Of a stretch of 64,000 nucleotides of DNA, positions 33,042-42,793 are shown piece after piece. The stretch spans positions 1-64,000 of the forward strand of contig CAJWHT010000002.1 in assembly GCA_913041495.1 (NCBI GenBank), read 5' to 3'. This stretch comes from an uncultured Desulfobacteraceae bacterium. GTDB taxonomy: Bacteria; Desulfobacterota; Desulfobacteria; Desulfobacterales; Desulfobacteraceae. The position numbers and the translations under genes were made by a program. Position 1 is the stretch's first letter. Each line of letters opens with the position of its first letter. The notes beneath the pieces were generated by a model. The model was not told where the DNA came from. It did not search any database and saw only the letters and a program-made list of their open reading frames with translations.

Positions 33042-35160
33042 GTTTGGCCTGCCCTGTCTGTTTACCCGGTACTTTTCCCGATGGGGAATAAACCTGTCCG
33101 TGGGCTGCACCCACCAGGGCCTGAACATCCAGGATCAGGCAGACCCGGCCGTCAGCCATGATCGTTGCCCCTGAGACTCCGGGAACCTCGCCCAGCATCC
33201 CCGAAAGATTCTTGCGTACGATGCTCTGTTTGGCAACGACTTCATCCACCAGGATACCGGCCTGACGGCCGCCGTCCTCCACCACAACGACAATGGGATC
33301 GCAAGGGGGGCCATCGGTTGTTGCCAGGTTCATAAACGCCTGAAGGTTCACCAGAGGAACGATGGCTTCTTGGAATTTGATGTAGGGATGGCCCCCCATG
33401 GCCGTACCGCGGATGTCCGGGGTCAGCCTGAGGGCGGTAATGATGGAAAGGGTGGGGATCACGTAGCGGTTTGACGCACTTGTGATAATCATACCGTCCA
33501 TAATGGCCAGGGTCAGGGGCAGGGTGATGGCCACCCGGGTGCCTTTTCCCTGTTCCGATGACAGGACGATCCTGCCGTTGAACTCGGAGATCGTGGTTTT
33601 CACCACATCCATGCCTACGCCGCGGCCTGAGATGTCCGTGACCTTTGTGGCGGTGCTGAGGCCCGGGTGAAAGATCAGATGGAGCACGGCGGTTTCATCC
33701 ATCTGTTCCGGATCATCCTGCGCCGCATTATCGACGATGCCTGCGGCCGTTGCCTTTTTCAGCAACCGTGCCCTGTCGATCCCCCTGCCGTCATCGGTCA
33801 CCTCTATGACAAGGCTGGCGCCTTCGTGGTATCCCTTGAGTGTAACGGTGGCCGTTTCGGGTTTTCCCTGCCGCAAGCGGTGGGCGAGGTCATTTTCAAT
33901 GCCGTGGTCAATACTGTTGCGGATGATGTGAATCAGGGGGTCGGCCAGGCCGTCCACCAGGGTTTTGTCAAGTTCCGTCAACTCACCTTCAACGATAAAA
34001 CGCAATTTTTTATTTTGTTTTAAGGCCAGGTCCCTGGCCACCCGCCGCATGCGGTTGAACAATGGCTTTAAAGGGACCATTCTCAGGGAAAGACCGATTT
34101 TTTGCAGGGTTTTTGTGCTCTCTTCCAGCGCCTTGAAGGCCTGGGCCGCCTCCCGGGTCCGTGCCCGGCCCCCTGTCGCCCCCGTGTGCTGGGCGCTGAC
34201 CATGGCCTGGGCAATGGCCAGTTCTCCGATAATATCTATCAGATAATCCAGCCGGTCCGGATCGATCTGGACCGGACGTTTGGTGCGGCCGTTGGAAGAA
34301 GGGACACTGCCGTTCTCATCGGGATTCGTTTTCGGTTGACTGTCTTTTGGTAATTCCAAAGTGTCAGTGGAGGCATCAATACGGTTCTGCCACTGCTCAA
34401 GGGCGGAGATAAGCGTGTCCGCTTTTTCGGGTGACGCCGCCTCTCCTCTATAGAAAGCAAAGGTGGCAAAGAGCCAGTCTTTCACCCGGAGAAACACCTG
34501 GGCCGCTTCCGGTGTCAGGGAAGAGAGCAGCAGGTCTTCAGTATGGTGGCAGACCTGTTCCACCCTGTTGAGTCCTAAAAAGCCGGCTTCTCCTTTCATG
34601 GTGTGGATCAGGCGTTTTATTTCCCGGGGCGGTTTGTCCAAGTCACCGTTTTCAAGTTCAAGGATCAAGGATTCGATCTCTTCGAGAACCTGTACCTTGG
34701 ACACCAGAAAGAGTTCAAAGTCTTCCATGCTCAAATGGGGCGGCAGGTGGCCCGGGTGGCGGACGCTATCTTGGCTATCGCTGCTATTGCAGATTTCGCT
34801 GGTGCTGATGCCGGAATATTTTTCCAGGGTTGCGTCGTCATCAATGTCTTTGTCTGAGACGCCTTCATCCGGGTCTGCCAGAAAATTCAGGGTAGCCATC
34901 TGCCGGTTGAGTGCGGTCATTGCCTGATCCGTATTCATTTCTTTTTTACGGATCTTCTGGATCAGTTTCGCCGTGCCGGAGGCTTCCCTGGCGATGGCCG
35001 GCAAATGCTGATCTTTGGCAATCCCGTTGATGGATTTCAACAGGCTAAGACTTTTTCTGAACGCCTCAGGGTCTGAGGGATCCGCCATGACGATTTCCAG
35101 GGACAGAGCCTCAAGAAGGTCGATGATGTCGGCATATGTCGCATTTGATTCAGGGGGCAT
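33034..35160 (-). CDS. cheA: Chemotaxis-type histidine kinase CheA
   Basis: A 708-residue CheA. An extra N-terminal helical region (1-140) precedes the P1 phosphotransfer domain, with the phospho-His about 186 in LIHTMKGEAG. There is no clear P2. The dimerisation helices (about 300-365), HATPase (NSIDHG, GRGIDRA, GRGVGMDVV) and CheW-like domain at the C-terminus follow. No receptor, CheW, CheR or CheB gene is next to it, so it may serve a non-motility output such as c-di-GMP via the neighbouring receiver-GGDEF protein. It lies 106 bases downstream of the radical SAM gene of the dcw cluster and overlaps the cyclase gene tail to tail. Confidence 0.9.
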   Translation of the reverse strand: MPPESNATYADIIDLLEALSLEIVMADPSDPEAFRKSLSLLKSINGIAKDQHLPAIAREASGTAKLIQKIRKKEMNTDQAMTALNRQMATLNFLADPDEGVSDKDIDDDATLEKYSGISTSEICNSSDSQDSVRHPGHLPPHLSMEDFELFLVSKVQVLEEIESLILELENGDLDKPPREIKRLIHTMKGEAGFLGLNRVEQVCHHTEDLLLSSLTPEAAQVFLRVKDWLFATFAFYRGEAASPEKADTLISALEQWQNRIDASTDTLELPKDSQPKTNPDENGSVPSSNGRTKRPVQIDPDRLDYLIDIIGELAIAQAMVSAQHTGATGGRARTREAAQAFKALEESTKTLQKIGLSLRMVPLKPLFNRMRRVARDLALKQNKKLRFIVEGELTELDKTLVDGLADPLIHIIRNSIDHGIENDLAHRLRQGKPETATVTLKGYHEGASLVIEVTDDGRGIDRARLLKKATAAGIVDNAAQDDPEQMDETAVLHLIFHPGLSTATKVTDISGRGVGMDVVKTTISEFNGRIVLSSEQGKGTRVAITLPLTLAIMDGMIITSASNRYVIPTLSIITALRLTPDIRGTAMGGHPYIKFQEAIVPLVNLQAFMNLATTDGPPCDPIVVVVEDGGRQAGILVDEVVAKQSIVRKNLSGMLGEVPGVSGATIMADGRVCLILDVQALVGAAHGQVYSPSGKVPGKQTGQAKLS

Positions 35161-35266
35161 ATTGGGTTTGGTTTTCCAGCGATTCTTTTTTTGTCAGGGT
35201 AAATACGGTGGCACCGGATCTTCATTACCATAAAAGAAGTTCCTGGGAAACCTTTTAATCCGGCTT

Positions 35267-37027
35267 CTATCGGTCTTGTTCCGGCAGATCGCGCCGGCAG
35301 ATACGGCAGTCGGTGCAGGATTTCATAGGGCAGGATGCCGAGGGCTTTTCCCTGCGTGCCCGTTCAAGTTCCCTGCGCAAAAAGCCGTCACTGACCCGGT
35401 GGGCCAGGATATCCCAGGGCAGGGCAGGGGGGGGATCTCCCTGAATGGTTTTTTCGGTGTGGATAACGGTTTCGCAATAGGCTTTTTGGGTTTTCATGGC
35501 CCGGGTCCATCCGAGATCAAGGGCGGTTTCGATCAGATCCGCCGCTTTCCTGTCGCCCAAGGAGAGCAGGGCATGGATTCTTGCCTGGCGCAGCGATTCT
35601 AAATTCAAGGATACGTTCGGGGTCTTTTTTAATCCCTGGCGGATGATATCCAGACGGGCTTTGAGCTCTTTTTCCGCCATCATGGCAGTCCATTGAAAGG
35701 GAGTGGCAGGTTTGGGAATGAAGGGGTTGATGCTCAGGGTGATGGTGCCGATTTTTTTTCTTTCCCTGGAGGCCTCAAGAAAAACCGACTTGATGTCCAG
35801 GGTGAGATCGACGATGGCCCGGACATCTTCCCGGGTCTCGAAGGGCAGGCCGATCATGAAATAGAGTTTCAGGTTCATGATCCCTTTATCCACAAGGGAT
35901 TTGGCTGCATTTAGGATTTGCTCCCGGGTCAGTTTTTTGCTGATGACCCGCCGCATTCGCGGGGAACCGGCCTCAGGGGCGATGGTTGCGGTCTTTACAC
36001 CGGCGTCGGACAGAATGGAGATGATATGGTCATCCAGTTTGTCCGCCCGCAGGGATGAAAAAGAAAGGGTCAGACCCTTGTCTTTTCCGTATTGGCAGAT
36101 CTGCCCGATATCCGGATGATCCAGAACCGCAGAGCTGACGATACCGGCCCTGTCCGTTTTTTGGGCGGCTTCGTCAAGGGCGGCTTTCAGGGTGTCCAGG
36201 GGATAGACCCGCGGCGGCCGGTATATAAACCCTGCCGTACAGAAGCGGCAGCCGTGGGGACAGCCTTTGAGGGTTTCTATGAGAAATACGTCTTTAAATG
36301 CGGTGTCCGATGTCATCACGGCCGTTGTGGTGCTGATACCGGTCAGGTCCTCCAGGTACTGGACCTGGATGCGGTTTTTTAAGGGCGGTGCGCCGGTTGA
36401 TTCAGGCGTATCACCGTAACAGATGGGCAGGTGTTGGGCAGGCACATAGGCACCGGGAAGCTTGGATTCGACGGTGTCCAGAAAATCCTTACGGGTGTCT
36501 GTTGATCTAAAATGGTCAAAAAAGCCGGAGAGCAGGCACTCGGCCTCTCCCAACAGGAAAAGATCCACAAAGGGGGCTATGGGTTCGGGGTTAAGAAAAC
36601 AGGCGACTCCCCCCGCGGCCACCAGTGGGTGGTGGATGTGGTTTCGATCACTTGATCGATCTGCTGACCGCAGAGGGATGCCTGTTGCCCGCAAAAGCTG
36701 AGCAAGGTGTAAAAAGTCGTTCTCAAAAGATATGGAGAACAGGATCATGTCAAATTGATCCAGGGGTAAACCGGTTTCAAGGCTTTTGATCTGTGGATTT
36801 TTTTCCCGGGTGTGGGGGAAAAAGACCCGTTCACAGGCAACCTCCGGTATCTGGTTTGCCAGCCGGTAAACGGTCTGGAAGCCCAGGGAGGACATGCCGG
36901 CCTTGTAAGTGTTGGGATAGACCAATGCGACTTTGATCAACCCATAGCCCCGTTTGACAATGGCCCCCTGTTCCTGAACCTTCAGGTGGTCAGGGCGGAC
37001 CCGGGACGGTTTACGCCTCTTTTTCAT
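35267..37027 (-). CDS. Radical SAM protein with B12-binding-like N-terminus (TIGR03960-like)
   Basis: A 586-residue protein. The N-terminal 200 residues have the fold pattern of B12-binding domains as in YgiQ-type proteins (VALVYPNTYKAGMSSLGFQTVY, ILFSISFENDFLHL), though no clear DxHxxG cobalamin-histidine motif is seen. The radical SAM cluster motif is CPHGCRFC. Further family marks are IAPEAGSPRMRRVISK and FMIGLPFET. A Cys-rich tail (KSCTDCRICRRD) could bind another metal. The family is common near ribosome-biogenesis genes in other deltaproteobacteria; here it follows ftsZ by nine bases and so belongs to the division operon. Reaction unknown. Confidence 0.78.
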   Translation of the reverse strand: MKKRRKPSRVRPDHLKVQEQGAIVKRGYGLIKVALVYPNTYKAGMSSLGFQTVYRLANQIPEVACERVFFPHTREKNPQIKSLETGLPLDQFDMILFSISFENDFLHLAQLLRATGIPLRSADRSSDRNHIHHPLVAAGGVACFLNPEPIAPFVDLFLLGEAECLLSGFFDHFRSTDTRKDFLDTVESKLPGAYVPAQHLPICYGDTPESTGAPPLKNRIQVQYLEDLTGISTTTAVMTSDTAFKDVFLIETLKGCPHGCRFCTAGFIYRPPRVYPLDTLKAALDEAAQKTDRAGIVSSAVLDHPDIGQICQYGKDKGLTLSFSSLRADKLDDHIISILSDAGVKTATIAPEAGSPRMRRVISKKLTREQILNAAKSLVDKGIMNLKLYFMIGLPFETREDVRAIVDLTLDIKSVFLEASRERKKIGTITLSINPFIPKPATPFQWTAMMAEKELKARLDIIRQGLKKTPNVSLNLESLRQARIHALLSLGDRKAADLIETALDLGWTRAMKTQKAYCETVIHTEKTIQGDPPPALPWDILAHRVSDGFLRRELERARREKPSASCPMKSCTDCRICRRDLPEQDR

Positions 37028-37036
37028 GTATACGGT

Positions 37037-38356
37037 TTAGTCTGCTTTACGTCTGAGGAACGTGGGCACCTCCAGGTCATCGTGGTCAAAGCTCATGCCG
37101 TAATCCTGGGACAGGCTTTCATCCCCCACGGCCTTTTTGGACGTCACCCGGACCACCGGGGCGTCAAATTCGTTCCAGTTTGCCAGATCTTCTTCCGTGG
37201 CATCCCTGACCACGCCACGGGCGATGGTTTCCCGTTGTGCGTGGGTCTCTGAACGGGTTTCCCGGGCAGGTGATGCGTAGGACTGCACCGCTGCGGCTGC
37301 GGCCGCATTTGAATTGGCCGCATAGGCCGGACGGCTGGCAGGTGCGGACTGGGGCTGGCCGGGGGAGAACCTGTGCATGTTTTCGGCAAGGGCCGGTTCT
37401 TCCTGGCCGATACCGGTGGCGATTACGGTGATTCGGATTTCATCTCCCAGATCCTCGTCAAAGGTCTGGCCCCAGATGATTTCGGCATCATCGCCCACTT
37501 CCTGGTAGATCCGGTCGGAGGCGTCTGTCATTTCATCCAGGGTCAGGTCGGAACTGGAGGTGATGTTCATGAGAACACCTTTTGCCCCTGAAATGGAGAT
37601 GTCTTCCAGCAGCGGATGGGAAATGGCCTTTTCCGCGGCTTCGATGGCCCGGTTCTCACCGGAGGCGATGCCGATACCCATCAGGGCCTTGCCGGATTTC
37701 TGCATGGTGGCCTTTACGTCCGCAAAGTCCAGGTTGACGTGGCCGGGCATCATGATCAGGTCGGTGATGCCTTTGACGGAGTGGTGAAGAATTTCGTCCG
37801 CCTTGATGTACATATCCTTGAGACGGGCGCCCTTGGGAGCGATGCCCCGGAGCCTGTCATTGGGGATGGTGATGACGGTATCGGTGATGCCGTGGAGTTT
37901 ATCCAGGCCCTCAATGGCCATTCTTTCCCTTTTTTTGCCTTCAAACTGAAAGGGTTTTGAGGCCACGGCCACGGTGAGGATACCCAAGTCTTTACAGATT
38001 TCAGCGATGATGGGGGCCGCACCTGTGCCCGTGCCGCCGCCGAATCCTGCGGTGATGAATACCATGTGGCTGTCTTCTAAGGCGTCACGGATCTCGTCCA
38101 TGCTTTCCAGGGCAGCTTCACGGCCCTTGTTGGGATCGGCGCCTGCGCCCAGGCCTTCGGTGATCTGGGTGCCCAGCTGGATCTTCAGTTCTGCCTTGGA
38201 CTGTTCCAGTGCCTGGGCATCGGTGTTGGCCGCGATGAATTTCACACCCTGGAGTTTTGCGTCAATCATGTTGTTGACCGCGTTACCGCCGGCTCCGCCG
38301 ACACCGATTACCTTGATTTTAGCCGTGTTGTCGTTCTCGACATAAGAAAAAGTCAT
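37037..38356 (-). CDS. ftsZ: Cell division protein FtsZ
   Basis: This tubulin-like GTPase forms the cytokinetic ring. The GTP-binding loop GGGTGTGAAP is near residue 108, and the T7-type NLDFADV segment near 205. At the extreme C-terminus is the peptide DLEVPTFLRRKAD that binds FtsA. A variable linker of about 90 residues precedes the tail. The start at 38356 is chosen because GGGAGGTGG lies just before it; the ORF track uses a GTG two codons upstream. It follows ftsA by 20 bases in the dcw operon. Length 439 residues, slightly long because of the linker. Confidence 0.97.
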   Translation of the reverse strand: MTFSYVENDNTAKIKVIGVGGAGGNAVNNMIDAKLQGVKFIAANTDAQALEQSKAELKIQLGTQITEGLGAGADPNKGREAALESMDEIRDALEDSHMVFITAGFGGGTGTGAAPIIAEICKDLGILTVAVASKPFQFEGKKRERMAIEGLDKLHGITDTVITIPNDRLRGIAPKGARLKDMYIKADEILHHSVKGITDLIMMPGHVNLDFADVKATMQKSGKALMGIGIASGENRAIEAAEKAISHPLLEDISISGAKGVLMNITSSSDLTLDEMTDASDRIYQEVGDDAEIIWGQTFDEDLGDEIRITVIATGIGQEEPALAENMHRFSPGQPQSAPASRPAYAANSNAAAAAAVQSYASPARETRSETHAQRETIARGVVRDATEEDLANWNEFDAPVVRVTSKKAVGDESLSQDYGMSFDHDDLEVPTFLRRKAD

Positions 38357-38376
38357 TTCCACCTCCCAAGTGGTTG

Positions 38377-39606
38377 TTAAATAATGTCTTTAAACCATTG
38401 TTTCATTCTGTTTAAAACGTTAGTAAACCCAGCCCCCCCATCACTGTGTCGCACGTCGATCTTGGTGTCGGCATTGGAGCCGAAAATCACAAGACCCACA
38501 GCCGTGGCGTAAGCCGGGTTTTTTACGATATCCTTGAGCCCGCCGATGCGATTGGGCTCGCCTACCCTGACCGGGACGCCGAAGACGGATTCGGCAAGTT
38601 CCGCGATGCCGTCCAGGACCACACTGCCGCCGGTGAGCACAAACCCGGCAGGGAAGGAATTTTCAAGTCCGTTGGAAAAAAGTTCCTGCTTGAGCAGGGA
38701 GAACACCTCTTCCACCCGCGGCTCCAGGATCTCTGCCAGGATGCCCTTGGAGAGCCGCTTGGGTTCCCTGCCGCCCACGGCCGGCACCTCAATGGATTCG
38801 CCGGATCTCACATGCTGGGGCACACAGGTACCGTGTTCAATTTTGATCTTTTCGGCCTCGGGCAGGGGGGTCCGAAGGCCGATGGAAATATCGTTGGTCA
38901 GGTTATGCCCGCCCACGGTGAGTTCATAGATGAACTTCACGTTATTGTCCTTGAACAGGGCCAGGTCCGTGGTGCCGCCGCCCATGTCCGCCAGGGCGCA
39001 ACCCAGTTCCTTTTCTTCGTCCGTCAGAACCGCCTGGCCGGATGCCAGGGATTCCAGGACAATGTCGCAGACCTCTAATCCCGCCTTGTTGCAGCACTTG
39101 ACAATGTTCCGTGCCGAAGAGACGGCGCCTGTGACAATATGGATCTTTGCCTCCAGCCGGATGGCGGTCATGCCCACCGGATTTTGGATGGACTCCATGT
39201 CATCTACGATAAACTCCTGTGGGATAACGTGGAGGATTTCCCGGTCCGTGGGGATGGCCACCGCCTTGGCCGCATCAATCACCCGTTCCACGTCCGCTTC
39301 GGTGATTTCCCGGCCTTTGATGGCGATAATGCCGTGGCTGTTGAATCCCTTGATATGGTTGCCTGCAATGCCCACATAAACAGAGGAAATATCACAGCCG
39401 GCCATGAGCTCGGCCTCTTCCACCGCCTTTTTGATTGAATCCACCGTGGATTCAATATTGACGACCGACCCTTTGCGCAGGCCCGTGGAGGGATGGGAGC
39501 CGACACCGATGATGTTGACCTCCTCATCCAGCATCTCGCCCACCACCGCGCATATCTTGGTGGTGCCGATATCCAGACCTACCAGTATTTTTTCATTTCC
39601 CTGCAA
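38377..39606 (-). CDS. ftsA: Cell division protein FtsA
   Basis: An actin-like ATPase that anchors FtsZ to the membrane. Phosphate-binding motifs GLDIGTTKICAVVGE at the N-terminus and DMGGGTTDLALF near residue 210 are clear, as is the FtsA-specific 1C insertion. The C-terminal amphipathic helix (LNRMKQWFKDII) is the membrane anchor. 409 residues is normal. It begins one base after the ftsQ stop, which indicates tight co-transcription. Confidence 0.96.
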   Translation of the reverse strand: MQGNEKILVGLDIGTTKICAVVGEMLDEEVNIIGVGSHPSTGLRKGSVVNIESTVDSIKKAVEEAELMAGCDISSVYVGIAGNHIKGFNSHGIIAIKGREITEADVERVIDAAKAVAIPTDREILHVIPQEFIVDDMESIQNPVGMTAIRLEAKIHIVTGAVSSARNIVKCCNKAGLEVCDIVLESLASGQAVLTDEEKELGCALADMGGGTTDLALFKDNNVKFIYELTVGGHNLTNDISIGLRTPLPEAEKIKIEHGTCVPQHVRSGESIEVPAVGGREPKRLSKGILAEILEPRVEEVFSLLKQELFSNGLENSFPAGFVLTGGSVVLDGIAELAESVFGVPVRVGEPNRIGGLKDIVKNPAYATAVGLVIFGSNADTKIDVRHSDGGAGFTNVLNRMKQWFKDII

Positions 39607-39607
39607 G

Positions 39608-40516
39608 TTAAACCCCCTTTTCTATAGTGTTGTGCAGAGCGTCCTCCGTCTTGATAAAAATTTTTTCAATGTTGAACAGGTCCATGGCCAGAATAACTTT
39701 TGAGGGAAAATGGGTTGCCATGTACCTGGAGATTTTTTGGGCCCGGGCCAGCTTTTCCTCGAACCGCCCGAAGCCAAGTTTTATGGGGATCAGGCTCGAG
39801 GATGCCCCTTCAAGATTAAAGCTGTCCGGCTGTGTCCGGTTGTACGCGTCATGGGACTGGATGGTGACCCCGAAGTTTTCATCCCCGTGGATGTGTTTGA
39901 CCTCTCCTAACCCACGGACCTTGAGCAGATCCATGATGGCGTTGAACAATTCCCCCTCGAACAGGTAGGTGTTGTTGGACAGGCTCAGGTCCACCCCTGA
40001 AATCACGGGCAGGGCGTAGAGTTTGTCCTTTTCCGGCTCGTATTCCTTGAAGGGTACGCCCTGGGTGTTGATGATGATGTCCGCCAGGTTTTCTATGGTC
40101 ACGATGGCCAGGGGTTCCTGTTCTTCTATTCTTATATCCAGGCCGGTGAACAGGTCCCGGCGCACCGTGGCCCTGGCCACCCAGGGGTGGGATACAAGCT
40201 GCCGTTCCACCGCTGCCAGATGGATTTCAAACAGGTTGGCGGGCTGGTCCAGACCGGCCCGGGTGATCAGTTCGTCCCGGGTCACCCGGTTGAGGCCTTC
40301 GATATGGATATTCTGGATGGTAAAGAAGGGGCTCTGGACCACGGCGTCATGGGCCCAGATCGCTGCCAGGCTCATGGCGGCTACGACGAACACCGGGACA
40401 ATGATCCGGAAAAAGGAGAGTCCTTTGCGGCTGCCGGACGCTTTTTGTTTTCCGTCAGCTGCGGTTTTCGCGGACTCCGGCTTATACCGATTCTGTTTTA
40501 CACGTTTAGTCACCAA
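39608..40516 (-). CDS. ftsQ: Cell division protein FtsQ
   Basis: A bitopic division protein linking the Z ring to FtsB/FtsL and septal synthesis. A basic cytoplasmic head of about 30 residues is followed by one membrane helix (IIVPVFVVAAMSLAAIWA), then a POTRA domain (FFTIQNIHIEGLNRVTRDELI) and a beta domain. The start is a TTG or GTG at 40516/40513 inside the end of murB. There is no ddl gene between murB and ftsQ, unlike in the E. coli cluster. Confidence 0.92.
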   Translation of the reverse strand: MVTKRVKQNRYKPESAKTAADGKQKASGSRKGLSFFRIIVPVFVVAAMSLAAIWAHDAVVQSPFFTIQNIHIEGLNRVTRDELITRAGLDQPANLFEIHLAAVERQLVSHPWVARATVRRDLFTGLDIRIEEQEPLAIVTIENLADIIINTQGVPFKEYEPEKDKLYALPVISGVDLSLSNNTYLFEGELFNAIMDLLKVRGLGEVKHIHGDENFGVTIQSHDAYNRTQPDSFNLEGASSSLIPIKLGFGRFEEKLARAQKISRYMATHFPSKVILAMDLFNIEKIFIKTEDALHNTIEKGV

Positions 40517-41420
40517 TGGTCTTCACCTCTGCTTCAAGTTTGATATTGAATTTCTCAAACACACGTTCCTGTACGTTTGCTGCCAGGGTGGTGATATCGC
40601 TGCAATCCGCATTATCGTGGTTGATGATAAAATTGGCGTGCAGGTCAGATACCATGGCTCCCCCGTATGTGGTCCCCTTTAATCCGGCCTGTTCGATGAG
40701 TAGGCCTGCCGGTTTGTCCGGGGACGGATTTTTGAAAAAGCAGCCGCCGCTGGCTTTGGACACCGGCTGGCTGGTATTTTTTGCCTTCAGGTTGGTTTCG
40801 AATGCTGCCTTCACCCGGTCTGCGGCCGCCGGAGTCAATTGCAATGTGGCACTGAGAATGATGCGCCCGCCCAGGTCCAGAGATCTATAGGAGAAGTTGA
40901 GATCCCCCGCATTCAGTGTGTTTATCTCCAGAGTGTCGGGATTGAGAATGTCAACCGAACCGACAATCGCCGCCATGTCACTGCCGTGGGAGCCTGCGTT
41001 CATCATGATGGCCCCACCCAGTGTACCCGGGATGCCGGCTGCCCATTCAAGCCCGGCATATCCTTTTTCTGCGGACATCCGGCACAGCTTGCCCAGTTTT
41101 TCACCGGCCATGGCCGTAAGACGGATCTGGTCTTTTTTTGCCGCAAACTCCGGGGTGGTTTTAAGCCCTGTCAGCACAATGACAAGCCCCCGTATCCCTG
41201 AGTCCGTCACCAGGGTGTTGGTGCCGCCGCCCAGAACCGTTACCGGTACCCGGGCTGTCCGGGCGGTTTTCAAAAGAGCGACCAGCGTATCCACGCGTTC
41301 CGGTATCGCCAGGACATCTGCGGGGCCGCCCACCCTGAAACTGGTATACCGGCTTAAGGAAACATTGAACGATACGTCAAATCCCTTGAACGTATTGGTA
41401 TGTCCGGCGTTTTCGGTCAT
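40506..41420 (-). CDS. murB: UDP-N-acetylenolpyruvoylglucosamine reductase
   Basis: This FAD enzyme reduces UDP-GlcNAc-enolpyruvate to UDP-MurNAc with NADPH in the cytoplasm. FAD-binding signatures VLGGGTNTLVTDSGI and GIPGTLGGAIMMNAGSHG are present. The active-site serine lies in SGGCFFKNP and the glutamate in KLEAEVKTIGD at the C-terminus. The tyrosine-bearing SYRSL motif indicates a type with the usual fold; 304 residues is typical. It overlaps ftsQ by 11 bases. Confidence 0.96.
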   Translation of the reverse strand: MTENAGHTNTFKGFDVSFNVSLSRYTSFRVGGPADVLAIPERVDTLVALLKTARTARVPVTVLGGGTNTLVTDSGIRGLVIVLTGLKTTPEFAAKKDQIRLTAMAGEKLGKLCRMSAEKGYAGLEWAAGIPGTLGGAIMMNAGSHGSDMAAIVGSVDILNPDTLEINTLNAGDLNFSYRSLDLGGRIILSATLQLTPAAADRVKAAFETNLKAKNTSQPVSKASGGCFFKNPSPDKPAGLLIEQAGLKGTTYGGAMVSDLHANFIINHDNADCSDITTLAANVQERVFEKFNIKLEAEVKTIGD

Positions 41421-41425
41421 CGTTC

Positions 41426-42793
41426 CTATAAAATCTCCACCAGTTTTTCACCCAGGGTATAGACATCCCCTGCCCCGAGGGTCAGGACCATGTCGCCTTC
41501 CTTGGCCTTATGGGTGATCATGGACAGGGCCTGGGTAAAATCCGGGGCAAAGTCCACCTCTTTATGGCCGTGGGACCGGATACCTTCCACCAGGCTTTGG
41601 GCATCCACCCCCGGAATCGGTTCCTCTGATGCCGCATAAATAGGCAGCACCATGAGGATGTCCGACTGGTAAAAGGACCGGGTGAACTCCTGGAATAAGC
41701 CTTGGGTCCGTGTATACCTGTGGGGCTGGAACACGACGATCAGACGCTTGTCCGGGTAGCTTTCCCGCACTGCCGTCAGGGTGGCCAGGATTTCGGTCGG
41801 ATGATGGCCGTAGTCATCCATTACCGTGATACCTTTCTTTTCTCCCTTGATTTCCAGGCGGCGTTTCACCCCTTTAATTTTTTCAAGGGCTTCCTTGATG
41901 GTGTCAAAGGGGATGTTCAGTTCAATGCCCACCGCAATGCCTGCCATGGCGTTGAGGATGTTGTGCTGGCCGCCGATATTCAGCAGGATCTCTCCTAAGT
42001 CTTCATCGTTTTTCGCAACGGAGAAACGGCTTTTTCCGTTTTCAAACCGGACGTGCCTGGCCTGGAGGTCGGACTGGGCGGACATGCCGTAGGTGGTATG
42101 GCGTACATTTATCTTTGGCATAATATCCTGGATGTGTTCGTTGTCCAGACAGAGAACCGCCAGGCCGTAAAAGGGAATGGAATTGATGAACCGGACGAAC
42201 TTATCCTTGATGTCATCGATATCCTTATAATAATCCAGGTGCTCCAGATCGATGTTGGTCACGGCGGCAATGGCCGGCGCGTACTTCAGAAAGGAGCCGT
42301 CACTCTCATCGGCTTCCGCCACGATAAATTCCCCGCTGCCGTGCAGCGCGTTGGTGTCCAGGCCCTGGAGGAGGCCGCCGATGATCACCGTGGGGTCCAG
42401 CCCCGCCGTATTCAGGATCTGTGAGATCATGGAGGTGGTGGAGGTCTTTCCGTGGGCGCCGGAAACGGCGATGGAGTATTTGATCCGCATCAGTTCCGCC
42501 AGCATTTCAGCCCTTGGGATGATGGGCAGTCCCAGTTCTTTTGCCCGCACAACTTCAGGGTTTTCCGCTGCAATGGCGGATGAGGTGACCACCACGTTGA
42601 CGTCCCGGATGTTTTCCTTGGCATGGCCCTGGAAAACCTTTGCGCCTTTTCCTTGGAGGCGTTCGGTGATATGGGAGAGTTTGAGATCAGAGCCTGAGAC
42701 CGTATACCCCAGGTTCAGCAGCAGTTCCGCAATCCCGCTCATGCCGATGCCGCCGATGCCGACAAAGTGAATATGATAGTTGGGCTGGTACAC
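41426..42793 (-). CDS. murC: UDP-N-acetylmuramate--L-alanine ligase
   Basis: An ATP-dependent ligase that adds the first amino acid of the peptidoglycan stem. It starts with the nucleotide fold HFVGIGGIGMSGIAELLL. The P-loop GAHGKTSTT is near residue 112, and the magnesium and substrate motifs (ADESDGSFL, DDYGHHPTEI) follow, with QPHRYTRT in the last domain. 455 residues is standard. It directly abuts murG (one base) and precedes murB. Confidence 0.97.
   Translation of the reverse strand: MYQPNYHIHFVGIGGIGMSGIAELLLNLGYTVSGSDLKLSHITERLQGKGAKVFQGHAKENIRDVNVVVTSSAIAAENPEVVRAKELGLPIIPRAEMLAELMRIKYSIAVSGAHGKTSTTSMISQILNTAGLDPTVIIGGLLQGLDTNALHGSGEFIVAEADESDGSFLKYAPAIAAVTNIDLEHLDYYKDIDDIKDKFVRFINSIPFYGLAVLCLDNEHIQDIMPKINVRHTTYGMSAQSDLQARHVRFENGKSRFSVAKNDEDLGEILLNIGGQHNILNAMAGIAVGIELNIPFDTIKEALEKIKGVKRRLEIKGEKKGITVMDDYGHHPTEILATLTAVRESYPDKRLIVVFQPHRYTRTQGLFQEFTRSFYQSDILMVLPIYAASEEPIPGVDAQSLVEGIRSHGHKEVDFAPDFTQALSMITHKAKEGDMVLTLGAGDVYTLGEKLVEIL

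Noticed and set aside
37144-37389. Overlapping ORFs inside ftsZ and other dcw genes
   Set aside because: All are out-of-frame shadows of well identified division and Mur genes.
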